Assembly: GCA_963721075.1 (NCBI GenBank)
Contig: CAVRHV010000005.1
Coordinates: 310,001 to 374,000, forward strand
DNA from: DATFVA01 sp963721075
GTDB taxonomy: Bacteria; Bacteroidota; Ignavibacteria; Ignavibacteriales; Ignavibacteriaceae
Reading direction: 5' to 3'
Length of the DNA stretch: 64,000 bases
In this document: piece after piece, positions 39,685-48,921 of the stretch
Layout of the letters: every line of letters starts with the position of its first letter
How positions within the stretch are numbered: the first letter of the stretch is position 1
Position numbers and translations under genes: made by a program
The notes under the pieces: model-generated
What the model saw: the letters and a program-made list of their open reading frames with translations, nothing else
Told to the model about the DNA's origin: nothing
The model's database searches: none

Positions 39685-40545
39685 ATGCAGAAAATTTCGT
39701 TTGCAAAAATGAGTGGTGCGGGTAATGATTTTATCCTTATTTATAAGGATTCCCACCCTGATTTAGTTCTTTCTAATGATTTGGTCAGCAATCTGTGCAA
39801 CAGGCATAACGGTATCGGTGCCGATGGCATAATCACCGTTTCAGGATCAAATGACTATGACTTTGTGATGGAATATTTTAATGCCGACGGCTCCACCGGA
39901 AGTCTTTGCGGAAACGGAGCCAGGTGTGCATTAACCTATGCGGCTAAGGTATTCAGACTAAGTAATGAGGTCCGTTTTTTATCAAACGGGACAGAATACC
40001 GCGGAGAAATCCTTGATAATTCAGTACGCTTTTATTTCAATGAACCCAGGGATCTCAAACGAAATTTCAAGGTTAAGGCTTCGGGTCAGCTTATTACTGC
40101 AGATTACATTAATACAGGTTCGCCACACGTGGTCATTCATATAAATGAAATTTTGAAAGATCCCGATAAGTCTGCTTCACGTTACACTGATATAAATGAA
40201 GTACCTGTTTATTCAATAGGAAGAGAGATCCGTTATCTCCCCGAATTTGCACCCGGAGGAACGAATGTAAATTTTATTGATATCAGAGACGGGAAATTGC
40301 GTATCAGAACCTATGAGCGGGGAGTTGAAGATGAAACACTTGCCTGCGGAACAGGATCCGCAGCAGCTGCATTGATAAGTTTTTACAGGAAAGAAATAAT
40401 GCCCCCGGTTTCTTTAATTACTTACGGAGGCGATGAATTAATTGTTGATTTTAAATTTGAAGATAAAACAATAAAAGGTTTATCTTTGAATGGTCCGGTT
40501 AAAACAACTTTTACCGGGGAGTTTTTGCTAAATAAATATCTATAA
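39685..40545 (+). CDS. dapF: Diaminopimelate epimerase
   Basis: A 286-residue cytoplasmic enzyme that interconverts LL- and meso-diaminopimelate for peptidoglycan and lysine synthesis. The two catalytic cysteines are present in their motifs: Cys75 in NADGSTGSLCGNGARC and Cys221 in DETLACGTGSAAAA. The start KISFAKMSGAGNDF is canonical. A small gene follows after 13 nt and a hairpin at 40881 ends the pair. Confidence 0.97.
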   Translation: MQKISFAKMSGAGNDFILIYKDSHPDLVLSNDLVSNLCNRHNGIGADGIITVSGSNDYDFVMEYFNADGSTGSLCGNGARCALTYAAKVFRLSNEVRFLSNGTEYRGEILDNSVRFYFNEPRDLKRNFKVKASGQLITADYINTGSPHVVIHINEILKDPDKSASRYTDINEVPVYSIGREIRYLPEFAPGGTNVNFIDIRDGKLRIRTYERGVEDETLACGTGSAAAALISFYRKEIMPPVSLITYGGDELIVDFKFEDKTIKGLSLNGPVKTTFTGEFLLNKYL

Positions 40546-40558
40546 ATGTGGAGCGTAA

Positions 40559-40876
40559 ATGCCAAAAGTTATTTTCACAATTGAATATGAGATCCCAGCA
40601 GATAAAAAAGAAGATTATATCTCGGTTATTAAAGAGCTGAAGAACCTGCTTAATTCAGAAGGACTTGAAAATTATTCGGTTTATGAGACGAAAGGGAAAA
40701 ATCATCACTATCAGGAACAGTATACGTTTAATTCGGTTGAAGCCTACGAAGCATTTGATGATGATCAGAGTGAAAGAATAAATCTTCTTATCAATAAACT
40801 GAATGATATGACAGTTGAGGGAAGCACCAGGTATTCCACCCTCTACGAACTACTTGATAACAACAATTCACAATAA
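40559..40876 (+). CDS. Small ABM-like (dimeric alpha/beta-barrel) protein
   Basis: A 105-residue soluble protein. The pattern of a first strand VIFTIEYEIP, a helix, NYSVYETKG, YQEQYTF and a helical EAYEAFDDDQ segment resembles antibiotic-biosynthesis-monooxygenase-like dimeric barrels. No catalytic residues can be assigned. It follows dapF closely and is probably cotranscribed. Confidence 0.6.
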   Translation: MPKVIFTIEYEIPADKKEDYISVIKELKNLLNSEGLENYSVYETKGKNHHYQEQYTFNSVEAYEAFDDDQSERINLLINKLNDMTVEGSTRYSTLYELLDNNNSQ

Positions 40877-40880
40877 TCTG

Positions 40881-40900
40881 AAGCGGCTGACCGGCCGCTT
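40881..40900 (+). terminator. Hairpin after the dapF unit
   Basis: AAGCGGC (40881-40887) pairs with GCCGCTT (40894-40900) around TGACCG. The following TTATTCC is a weak T-tract. It probably separates the dapF unit from the cytochrome cluster. Confidence 0.55.
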
Positions 40901-41008
40901 ATTCCTCCCGGGGATGACCCATTGATATTTGCCTTTTCACAAATGTCACAAAAAAATTATTATTTTAACTATACTAAATAATTAAATACTAATTATTGCT
41001 TTATTTAC

Positions 41009-41884
41009 ATGAATAAATCTCTGCACCGTATTTATGTAGTTCTTTTTATTATTGTCGGTATCGGTGTCACTCTTCTTCTGGGTGTCTACGGTTACCAGTA
41101 TTATACCACTCCGCTGGAGGAAAGATTTTTTCAGCCTCATTATGATCTGCTGAAACCAAGCGGTGTACTCGGACATGGGTTCGGAATAATAGGCAGTCTC
41201 ATGATGATCTTTGGAGTGGCAATTTATATGATCAGGAAAAGAGTAAGGCGCTTCTTTAATATTGGTTTCCTTAAGCACTGGCTGGAGTTTCATATTTTTT
41301 TGTGCACAGTGGGACCGATTCTGGTTCTTTACCATACTGCATTTAAGTTTGGCGGTATCGTGGCGGTAAGTTTCTGGAGTATGGTAGCTGTTGTTGCCAG
41401 CGGTGTTGTCGGGAGATTTATTTATGTGCAGATACCCAGGACGATCCAGGGAAAAGAACTGAGCGTAAATGAGATGAATGAAATGAATGAAAATCTTACT
41501 GAAAAACTCAGGGCGGAATACTTGATAGACGGCAATATTTTGGCAAAACTTGACAAACACTCATATACGGATAAATATAAACAGGTGGGTTTTGGAACGA
41601 GTTTTGTTATGATGATACAGGACTACTTCGGCACCCGCTCGGTTTTGTACCAGATTAAACGGGAATTGAGGCATTTGAATCTCAGAGGCGTGAAAGAAAA
41701 GGAAATTCTAAGGATCTCCAGATCAAAACTCAATCTTTCACGCAAAATCGGCATGCTGCGGACTACGCAAAAATTGTTCAGGTACTGGCATATTGTTCAC
41801 CTGCCTTTTGCCATAACAATGTTCGTTATAATGTTTATTCATATAGCTGTTACTATTATTTTTGGTTATAAGTGGATTTTTTAG
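41009..41884 (+). CDS. Integral membrane di-haem cytochrome b-like protein
   Basis: A 291-residue protein with about five membrane helices and a cytoplasmic loop (about 150-240). Histidines His95 and His109 lie in one helix (HIFLCTVGPILVLYH) and His264 and His278 in the last (HLPFAITMFVIMFIH). Both pairs are 14 residues apart, the spacing used by bis-His di-haem b cytochromes. His44, His56, His90 and His261 are additional candidates. It opens the 41-50.5 kb run of redox genes and probably links the quinone pool to the following components (inference). It resembles NarI/b561-type or ferric-reductase-type membrane proteins only in this general way. Confidence 0.75.
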   Translation: MNKSLHRIYVVLFIIVGIGVTLLLGVYGYQYYTTPLEERFFQPHYDLLKPSGVLGHGFGIIGSLMMIFGVAIYMIRKRVRRFFNIGFLKHWLEFHIFLCTVGPILVLYHTAFKFGGIVAVSFWSMVAVVASGVVGRFIYVQIPRTIQGKELSVNEMNEMNENLTEKLRAEYLIDGNILAKLDKHSYTDKYKQVGFGTSFVMMIQDYFGTRSVLYQIKRELRHLNLRGVKEKEILRISRSKLNLSRKIGMLRTTQKLFRYWHIVHLPFAITMFVIMFIHIAVTIIFGYKWIF

Positions 41885-41892
41885 GAGGAAAT

Positions 41893-42498
41893 TTGAAGTT
41901 CAGGATAGCTTATTTATACTTAATACTTGCGGCCGGAGTTGTTATAACGCTGATTTTCCTGGCCGGCGGTAATAACACTAATACAGAACCAGCAGCAGGA
42001 AATATTGAGAATCAGCAGGTACCAAACGACGATATACATAAGGGACTCGGGAACCCGGGAGGAAGCAATCCTTCGAAAGGCAATGTATCGCAGGAATTTT
42101 ATCAAAAGATGGATATGCTGAAAAAGGATGTTGAGGCCAATCCAAATGACACAGCTAAAATCAAGCAGTATGCAGATTTTATTGCTGCCGCTCATAAACC
42201 CGAGCAGGCCATTCCTTACTACGAAAAAATATTAAAAGTTGATCCCGGGAGGAATGATATACTATTCAGCCTTTCAATGATATATTTTACAAAACAGGAT
42301 TATAATAAGGCTGAAGAATACACTAACCGTATATTAAAAAACGATAAAAACAATACCCAGGCTATGTACAACCTCGGTGCGATAGCCGCAAGCAAGGGTG
42401 ACAAAGCGAGAGCAAAGGAAATCTGGCAAAGACTGGTTTCCACATATCCCGGGAATGAAGCAGCAGAGCTGGCAAAATCCTCCCTGGAAAAATTGTAA
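41893..42498 (+). CDS. Membrane-anchored TPR protein of the cytochrome cluster
   Basis: About 201 residues. AGGAGG at 41884-41889 is spaced correctly for TTG 41893, giving MKFRIAYLYLILAAG; an earlier in-frame ATG at 41872 would overlap the upstream gene and place the ribosome site inside the coding region. One N-terminal helix (about 5-25) anchors it. Three TPR units follow (HKPEQAIPYYEKILKVDPGR; QDYNKAEEYTNRILK; GDKARAKEIWQRLV). It is probably a periplasmic scaffold for maturation or assembly of the neighbouring cytochromes, as TPR proteins of cytochrome c biogenesis are (inference). Confidence 0.75.
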   Translation: MKFRIAYLYLILAAGVVITLIFLAGGNNTNTEPAAGNIENQQVPNDDIHKGLGNPGGSNPSKGNVSQEFYQKMDMLKKDVEANPNDTAKIKQYADFIAAAHKPEQAIPYYEKILKVDPGRNDILFSLSMIYFTKQDYNKAEEYTNRILKNDKNNTQAMYNLGAIAASKGDKARAKEIWQRLVSTYPGNEAAELAKSSLEKL

Positions 42499-42522
42499 TT
42501 TTCCATCAGTTAGTTGAGTGTT

Positions 42523-43860
42523 ATGGAAGTAATTTTAGAAAATATTGCTGCCTATTCGATCATTATTGCTGTGATATTTATTGTCCTGTTCTTTTATTTG
42601 AGCAGCTACAAAAAGAGGACAAAAGTAACCACACAGAAAATTCAGAAAGCTAAAGAACTTGGGTTTCACGAGCCCGTTTCACTGCATCCGGTAGTTGACC
42701 TTGAAACCTGTATCGGAAGCGGGGCCTGCATTGCTGCCTGTCCCGAAAAAGATATCCTGGGAATTGTAAGCGGTCAGGCACATACAATCAATGCCTCCAG
42801 ATGTGTTGGTCACGGTGCCTGTTTTCATGCCTGTCCTATGCAGGCAATAACACTTTGTATTGGTACAGAGAAAAGGGGAGTGGATCTTCCCCATGTCAGT
42901 CCTGAATTCGAAACTAATATTCCCGGAATTTTTATAGCGGGTGAACTTGGAGGAATGGGACTAATAAAAAACGCTGTTGAACAGGGTAAGCAGGCTGTTG
43001 AATACATTTCAAAGAAAATCAGGAGCAGTCATAAAGCTCAGTATGACGTTGTAATAGTTGGTGCAGGTCCTGCAGGAATTTCAGCTACACTTAATGCTGC
43101 AAAGGCCGGACTTCGCTACCTTACTCTGGAACAGTACAGTCTCGGCGGAACAGTTTTCAACTTTCCCCGCGCAAAGGTGGTTATGACTTCCGCTATGGAT
43201 CTTCCTTTATATGGTAAAGTTAAATTGTCTGAAACCTCTAAAGGTGAGCTGCTTAATTTATGGACAGATGCTATTACAAAGAATAATATTAAGATAAATG
43301 AGCAGGAGAAAGTTGAGCATATTGAAAGGGAAGATGAAATCTTCAGGATAAGAACATCCAGGGGAATATATACCGCAAGGATGATACTACTCTCAATAGG
43401 AAGAAGAGGTTCACCAAGGAAGCTTGGAGTGCCGGGAGAGGATAAGGAAAAAGTTGCATACCGTCTACTGGAGCCTGAACTGATACATAATAAAAAGGTG
43501 CTCGTTGTGGGCGGCGGGGATTCGGCGGTTGAAAATGCACTTCTACTTGCAGATGAGGGAAACGAAGTAACTTTAAGCTACCGCAATGATTCGTTTTCAA
43601 GATTAAAACCAAAAAACTTAGAGAGGGTTGATAAGGCAATTCAAGGAAGAGATGTCAGGGCGATCTTTAAATCTAATGTTAAAGAAATAAAAGAGGATTC
43701 GGTTATTCTTTCGGTTGAAGGAAAAGACAACTTAATAACTCTGAAGAATGACCTGGTGTATATTTTTGCAGGGGGAGAACTCCCGACAAAATTCCTTGAG
43801 AAGATAGGCATACGAATAACTAAAAAGTTTGGCGACGCAGTCCTTAAGCACGAAAATTGA
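42523..43860 (+). CDS. FAD-dependent oxidoreductase with N-terminal ferredoxin-like domain
   Basis: About 445 residues (TTG 42514 is an alternative start). An N-terminal membrane helix (about 5-25) is followed by a two-cluster ferredoxin-like segment and then a thioredoxin-reductase-like FAD/NAD(P) module (VVIVGAGPAGISA; VLVVGGGDSAVENALLLA). In both cluster motifs the second Cys is replaced: CIGSGACIAACP and CVGHGACFHACP. This Ser/His pattern is familiar in this NAD(P)/FAD oxidoreductase family, so it looks ancestral rather than broken, but cluster type is uncertain. Between them lies PGIFIAGELGGMGLIKNAVEQG. It probably moves electrons between a pyridine nucleotide or ferredoxin and the membrane b cytochrome. 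Confidence 0.85.
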   Translation: MEVILENIAAYSIIIAVIFIVLFFYLSSYKKRTKVTTQKIQKAKELGFHEPVSLHPVVDLETCIGSGACIAACPEKDILGIVSGQAHTINASRCVGHGACFHACPMQAITLCIGTEKRGVDLPHVSPEFETNIPGIFIAGELGGMGLIKNAVEQGKQAVEYISKKIRSSHKAQYDVVIVGAGPAGISATLNAAKAGLRYLTLEQYSLGGTVFNFPRAKVVMTSAMDLPLYGKVKLSETSKGELLNLWTDAITKNNIKINEQEKVEHIEREDEIFRIRTSRGIYTARMILLSIGRRGSPRKLGVPGEDKEKVAYRLLEPELIHNKKVLVVGGGDSAVENALLLADEGNEVTLSYRNDSFSRLKPKNLERVDKAIQGRDVRAIFKSNVKEIKEDSVILSVEGKDNLITLKNDLVYIFAGGELPTKFLEKIGIRITKKFGDAVLKHEN

Positions 43861-43920
43861 TATTACTTCCTATCTCGGTGCCATAATTTATAATTAACAA
43901 CAATTGCGGAAATCTGCCTG

Positions 43921-45528
43921 TTGAAAAACTCTACACGAAAAAATTCACACACACTCTGCAAAATATTAGCAGGTTTTTTTCTTTTTCTCTCCCCGGTTTA
44001 CGGCCAGATCTCCCCGGGAGACCTTACTACAGCTCATGCAAAGTATGAAGGAATAAGCAACTGCACAAAGTGTCATGTTCTGGGAAAACAGGTGCAGGTG
44101 TCGAAATGTCTGGACTGTCATACCGAGATTAAAAAGCTAATCGATGAAAACCTGGGTTATCACTCATCAGGTGAAGTAAAAAAGAAAGAGTGCTGGGACT
44201 GCCACAGCGAGCACCATGGAAGAAACTTCAGAATAGTAAACTTTGATAGAGACAGCTTCGACCATTCAAAGGCCGGCTTTAAATTAACAGGGAAGCATGC
44301 CGAAGTTAATTGCGATGACTGCCACAAACAGGAATTCATCCAGCTGAACGAGGTGATCAGCCGGAAAAACACTCTGCTGGGACTTAACCAGGCCTGCAGG
44401 AGCTGCCACGAGGATGTGCATAAGGGCTCTCTCGGATCTCAGTGCGCCGACTGCCATAACACATCCAGCTTCAAGAAGATCGAAAACTTTGACCACTCAA
44501 AAACCGCATTCAAACTTACCGGTGCCCATATAAATGTTACCTGCAATAAATGCCATCCGGCACAGGTTGTCAATGGTAAAGAGATGCTGAAACTAAAGGG
44601 AATAGCATTTGCTTCCTGCGTGAACTGTCATAAAGATGTCCACCTGGGAAAGTTCGGAAATGACTGTCAAAACTGTCATTCCACGACAGGATTCAGGAAC
44701 ATAAATCAAAAAGCTTTTGATCATAATAAGACAGATTACCCGCTGGAGGGGAAACACCGGTTTGTAAACTGCTCAAAATGTCACGGTAACGATCTTAATT
44801 CAAAACCCCGGCATCAAAATTGTGTCGATTGTCATACTGATTACCATAATGGTGAATTTACTGAAGGAGCCAAAGTACGTGATTGTTCATCCTGCCATAA
44901 CCTTAAAGGCTTCGTCCCCTCCGATTTCACCATTAAAGAGCATGATAAAATTGAATTTAAGCTGACAGGTTCGCATCTGGCTGTTCCCTGCAAATCCTGT
45001 CATTATAAAACTGAAAAATGGCATTTCAGAAATATAGGGGTGAAATGCATCGACTGTCATAAAAACGTCCATGGTAGTGAGATAACAATTAAATTTATGC
45101 AGGATAATAATTGCTCAGCCTGTCACTTTACTGACAGCTGGAATACTATTAAGTTTGATCACTCACTTACAGCCTTCCCCCTCGAAGGCAGGCATAAGGA
45201 TGTGGAATGCGGGAAATGTCATTATAAAGAGGAGAATAATATCGGAAAGGTATTCCGGTTCGTTAGTCTTGATTCTAAATGCGAAAGCTGCCATAATGAT
45301 GTGCACATGGGGCAGTTTACAGAGAACGGCAAATCAGATTGCGTGAGATGTCATACTTTCAACAACTGGAAGCCTGAAAAGTTTGATCATAACAAGACAA
45401 GATTTTCGTTAGAGGGAGCTCATCAGAAACTCGAATGTTCGCGTTGTCATCCGGTTGTAATTAAAAGCAATAATCAGTACATCAAATACAAGTTAGAAGA
45501 TTTCAGATGCGCATCCTGTCATTCATAA
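43921..45528 (+). CDS. Multihaem c-type cytochrome, 20 CXXCH
   Basis: A 535-residue exported protein starting at TTG 43921, with a signal peptide (about 1-29, LSPVYGQ). I count 20 CXXCH haem sites, from CTKCH to the terminal CASCH. They occur in repeating cytochrome c3/c7-like blocks containing FDHSKT.F.L.G.H...C..CH and CH.DVH.G.FG..C..CH, whose extra histidines may be axial ligands. There is no membrane anchor, so it is probably periplasmic. The last 22 bases overlap the start of the next cytochrome gene in another frame. It likely carries electrons across the periplasm. Confidence 0.92.
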   Translation: MKNSTRKNSHTLCKILAGFFLFLSPVYGQISPGDLTTAHAKYEGISNCTKCHVLGKQVQVSKCLDCHTEIKKLIDENLGYHSSGEVKKKECWDCHSEHHGRNFRIVNFDRDSFDHSKAGFKLTGKHAEVNCDDCHKQEFIQLNEVISRKNTLLGLNQACRSCHEDVHKGSLGSQCADCHNTSSFKKIENFDHSKTAFKLTGAHINVTCNKCHPAQVVNGKEMLKLKGIAFASCVNCHKDVHLGKFGNDCQNCHSTTGFRNINQKAFDHNKTDYPLEGKHRFVNCSKCHGNDLNSKPRHQNCVDCHTDYHNGEFTEGAKVRDCSSCHNLKGFVPSDFTIKEHDKIEFKLTGSHLAVPCKSCHYKTEKWHFRNIGVKCIDCHKNVHGSEITIKFMQDNNCSACHFTDSWNTIKFDHSLTAFPLEGRHKDVECGKCHYKEENNIGKVFRFVSLDSKCESCHNDVHMGQFTENGKSDCVRCHTFNNWKPEKFDHNKTRFSLEGAHQKLECSRCHPVVIKSNNQYIKYKLEDFRCASCHS

Positions 45529-48500
45529 TATTTCTTTTTGCAATATCCTGCAGCATCATTCGCACAGTCGCCTCATGGAGACAACTTTGATACTGATTGT
45601 TCATTCTGCCATGAGTCATCCAGCTGGAAAGTTATTCCGGAACAAGTCACTTTTGATCATAGCAGTACCGGATTTGAATTGATAGGTCAGCACAGAGACG
45701 TAAACTGTAAGTCCTGCCACGAATCACTGATATTTTCAAAAGCAAAAGCAAAGGAAGACTGCTTCTCCTGTCATAAAGATGTTCACCGCGGTTCAGTAGG
45801 ATACGACTGCCAGAGATGCCACACTCCGGAGAGCTGGATAGTTAAGGATATTAATGTTTTGCACCAGGAAAGCAGGTTCCCGCTTGTAGGTGCACACAAA
45901 CTGGCTGACTGCGAACAATGCCATACTGATTACCAGGATCTTAATTTCCAGGTACTTTCTATCGACTGCTACTCATGTCATCAGGCCGATTATATGGCCA
46001 CTACCAGTCCCAACCATATGAACGCAGGCTTCTCCACAAGCTGCGATGAATGCCATGATGTTACAAGTATGGTATGGTCGGCCACAAACTTTAACCATGA
46101 TTTCTTCCCGCTTAAAGGAGGACACGCTATTGAATGTGCTGCTTGTCATGGAAGCGGCGGAAACTTCGGAGGTCTTTCAACTGACTGTTACTCCTGCCAC
46201 GAATCTGATTTTAATGCGACGACAGATCCTAATCACGTACTGGTCAGTTTAATCATGACTGTACCCAATGTCATAACATAAACAGCTGGTCTCCGGCGGA
46301 TTTTGATCATAACCAGACACAATTCCAGTTAACCGGTGCGCATGTAACTACCGACTGTTCGGCTTGTCACTCGCAGGGATTTGCCGGTACTCCGATGGAC
46401 TGCTATTCATGCCATCAGAATTCATATAACAGCTCAACTAACCCAAACCATGCGGCTGCGGGGATATCGACTGAATGCCAGGACTGTCACAACACAACAT
46501 CGTTTATTCCCTCAACCTTTGATCATACATCTACTGGATTTGAACTTACGGGACGGCATACAACTCTCGATTGTTCATCTTGTCACCAGGGTTCAACGGC
46601 AAATGCGGATCCTGCCTGCTTCTCCTGTCATGAGGCAGATTACAACAGGGCAGAGAATCATGTTTCACAGAACTACCCTCACGAATGTGAAATGTGCCAT
46701 AACACCAATACCTGGGATGATGCCAATTTTAATCATTCGGCAACCGCTTTTCCCCTGACGGGTGCGCATCAGACTGTTGACTGTTCAAGCTGTCACCAGA
46801 GCGGGTTTAGCGGAACTCCCACACTATGCGAGAGCTGCCACCAGACAGATTTTAATAACACTACAAATCCAAACCATCAGGCTATTGGGATAACAACTGA
46901 CTGTCAGACCTGCCATACAACCAACCCCGGCTGGCAGCCTGCTCTGTTCCCGATCCATAATAATTTTTATGAACTGCTGGGAGCCCATGCGAACATTACC
47001 GACTGCAGCAGCTGCCACAACGGCAATTACAATACTACACCAAATGAATGCTTCGGCTGTCACGCAGATAATTATAATAATACAACCAACCCAAACCATC
47101 AGGCGGTTGGATTCGGAACTGACTGCCAGAGCTGCCACACTCAGAATGCCTGGCAGCCCGCAACATTTGACCATGATGCACAATATTTCCCGATATATTC
47201 AGGTAAACATAATGGTGAGTGGAACGAGTGTTCCGATTGTCATACCGAGCCGAGCAATTATTCTGTCTTCTCCTGTATAACGTGCCACGAGCATAACCAG
47301 CAGGATACAGATGATGATCATCAGGGAGTGCAAGGATATGTTTATGAGAGCAATGCCTGCTATGCCTGCCATCCTACAGGTGAAGCTGGCGGTTCATTTA
47401 ATCATAATCTTTCCGACTTCCCGCTTACAGGTGCACATACAACCGTTAATTGCGAACAGTGTCATGCGAACGGATATTCACAGCCGCCTTCAACTGTTTG
47501 CTCTGACTGCCACCAGCCTGATTATAATGGTACTACAAATCCGAATCATCAGTCACTTGGTATAGCAATCGACTGCGAAACGTGTCATACAACTAACCCG
47601 GGATGGGCGCCGGCACAGTTCCCGCAGCATAGTCAGTACTTTGAGCTGACAGGACAGCATGCGGCCGTAACTGATTGTAATACCTGTCATAATGGTAATT
47701 ATAATCTTACATCAACCGACTGCCTGCAATGCCATCAGAATGACTATAATAATGCGGTAAATCCCAACCATACGGCAGCCGGAATACCTGTAACCTGCGA
47801 AGACTGTCATACAGCAAATGGATGGACACCTTCAACCTTTAATCATACTGGGACGGGATTCGTACTTGACGGCGCTCATACCCAGCTGCAGTGTTCAGCC
47901 TGCCATCAGGGAACCGTTTCGGGACTAAATCCTGACTGCGTTTCCTGTCACCAGACAGATTACAATAACGCTGCTAACCCGAACCATGCTGCAGCAGGAC
48001 TTCCAACTACTTGTCAGGATTGTCATAATACTACAGCCTTCATTCCTTCAACCTTTGATCACGGAACAACCGGATTTGAGCTGCAGGGAGTTCATGCTCA
48101 GATACAATGTTCTGATTGTCACCAGGGAACAGTAACCGGATTGAGTCCTAACTGCCTGCCCTGTCATCAGTCGGAATACAACTCGGCCCCTGACCATGTT
48201 TCTCAGGGTTATCCGACAAATTGTAATTTATGCCATAGTTTCAACGCATGGACCCCGGCATCGTTTGATCATAATAACACAAACTTCCCGCTTACCGGGG
48301 CACACTTATCGGTTCAATGTTCCGATTGCCATGCTTCAGGATTTACGGGAACTCCTACCGAATGCGCAGCGTGTCACCAGACTAATTACAATAACACCAC
48401 GAACCCGAGTCATACTGCGCTTCAGCTCTCAACCGAATGCCAGACCTGTCATACAACAAATCCGGGATGGGCACCTGCATTGTTCCCCGATCATGGAAAT

Positions 48501-48920
48501 TACTTCCAGTTCGTCGGTGCGCATCTGGCGATTGCAAATGACTGCAACTCGTGCCACAATGGTAATTACAATAATACACCGAACACCTGTTACGGCTGTC
48601 ATTCAGATGATTTCAACGGAACGACTGATCCTCCTCATGTTCAGCTGAACTTCGCTCATGAATGTCTTACCTGCCATACACAAAATGCATGGCAGCCGGC
48701 AAGCTTCAACCACAGTTTTTATAATCTGGCAAGCCCGCATAATACTATGGATTGCAGCAACTGTCATTCTGAAGCTAATTATCAGCCGCAGTGTATAAGC
48801 TGTCATTACAATGACTTTCTTGAAGAACATAGTCCGGGTGATCCTACAACTTGCTGGGATTGTCATTCAACCTCGCATTGGGGTGATGGTCCCGCGATGA
48901 AAGGATTAAAAAGAGATTAA
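45507..48920 (+). CDS. Giant multihaem c-type cytochrome, 46 CXXCH (two frame breaks)
   Basis: About 1137 residues after correction. ATG 45507, inside the 3' end of the previous gene, opens a signal peptide MRILSFIIFLFAISCS; one extra base near 45555 joins it to SFAQSPHGDNFDTDCSFCH. A second break near 46238 needs one added base (NHV-TGQFNHDCTQCH). I count 46 CXXCH sites in all. The body repeats a unit of roughly C..CHQ.DYNNTTNPNH.A.GI.T.C..CHTT...W.PA.FDH...F.L.GAH...C..CH. The phrase QTCHTTNPGW or its close variant occurs three times. No membrane helix is seen; a cell-surface or nanowire-like electron carrier is the inferred role. Confidence 0.9.
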
Positions 48921-48921
48921 T

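Noticed and set aside
40982..41560. 192-codon open frame antisense to the cytochrome b gene
   Set aside because: Lies wholly opposite a membrane protein with clear haem histidines; composition is that of a mirrored coding strand.
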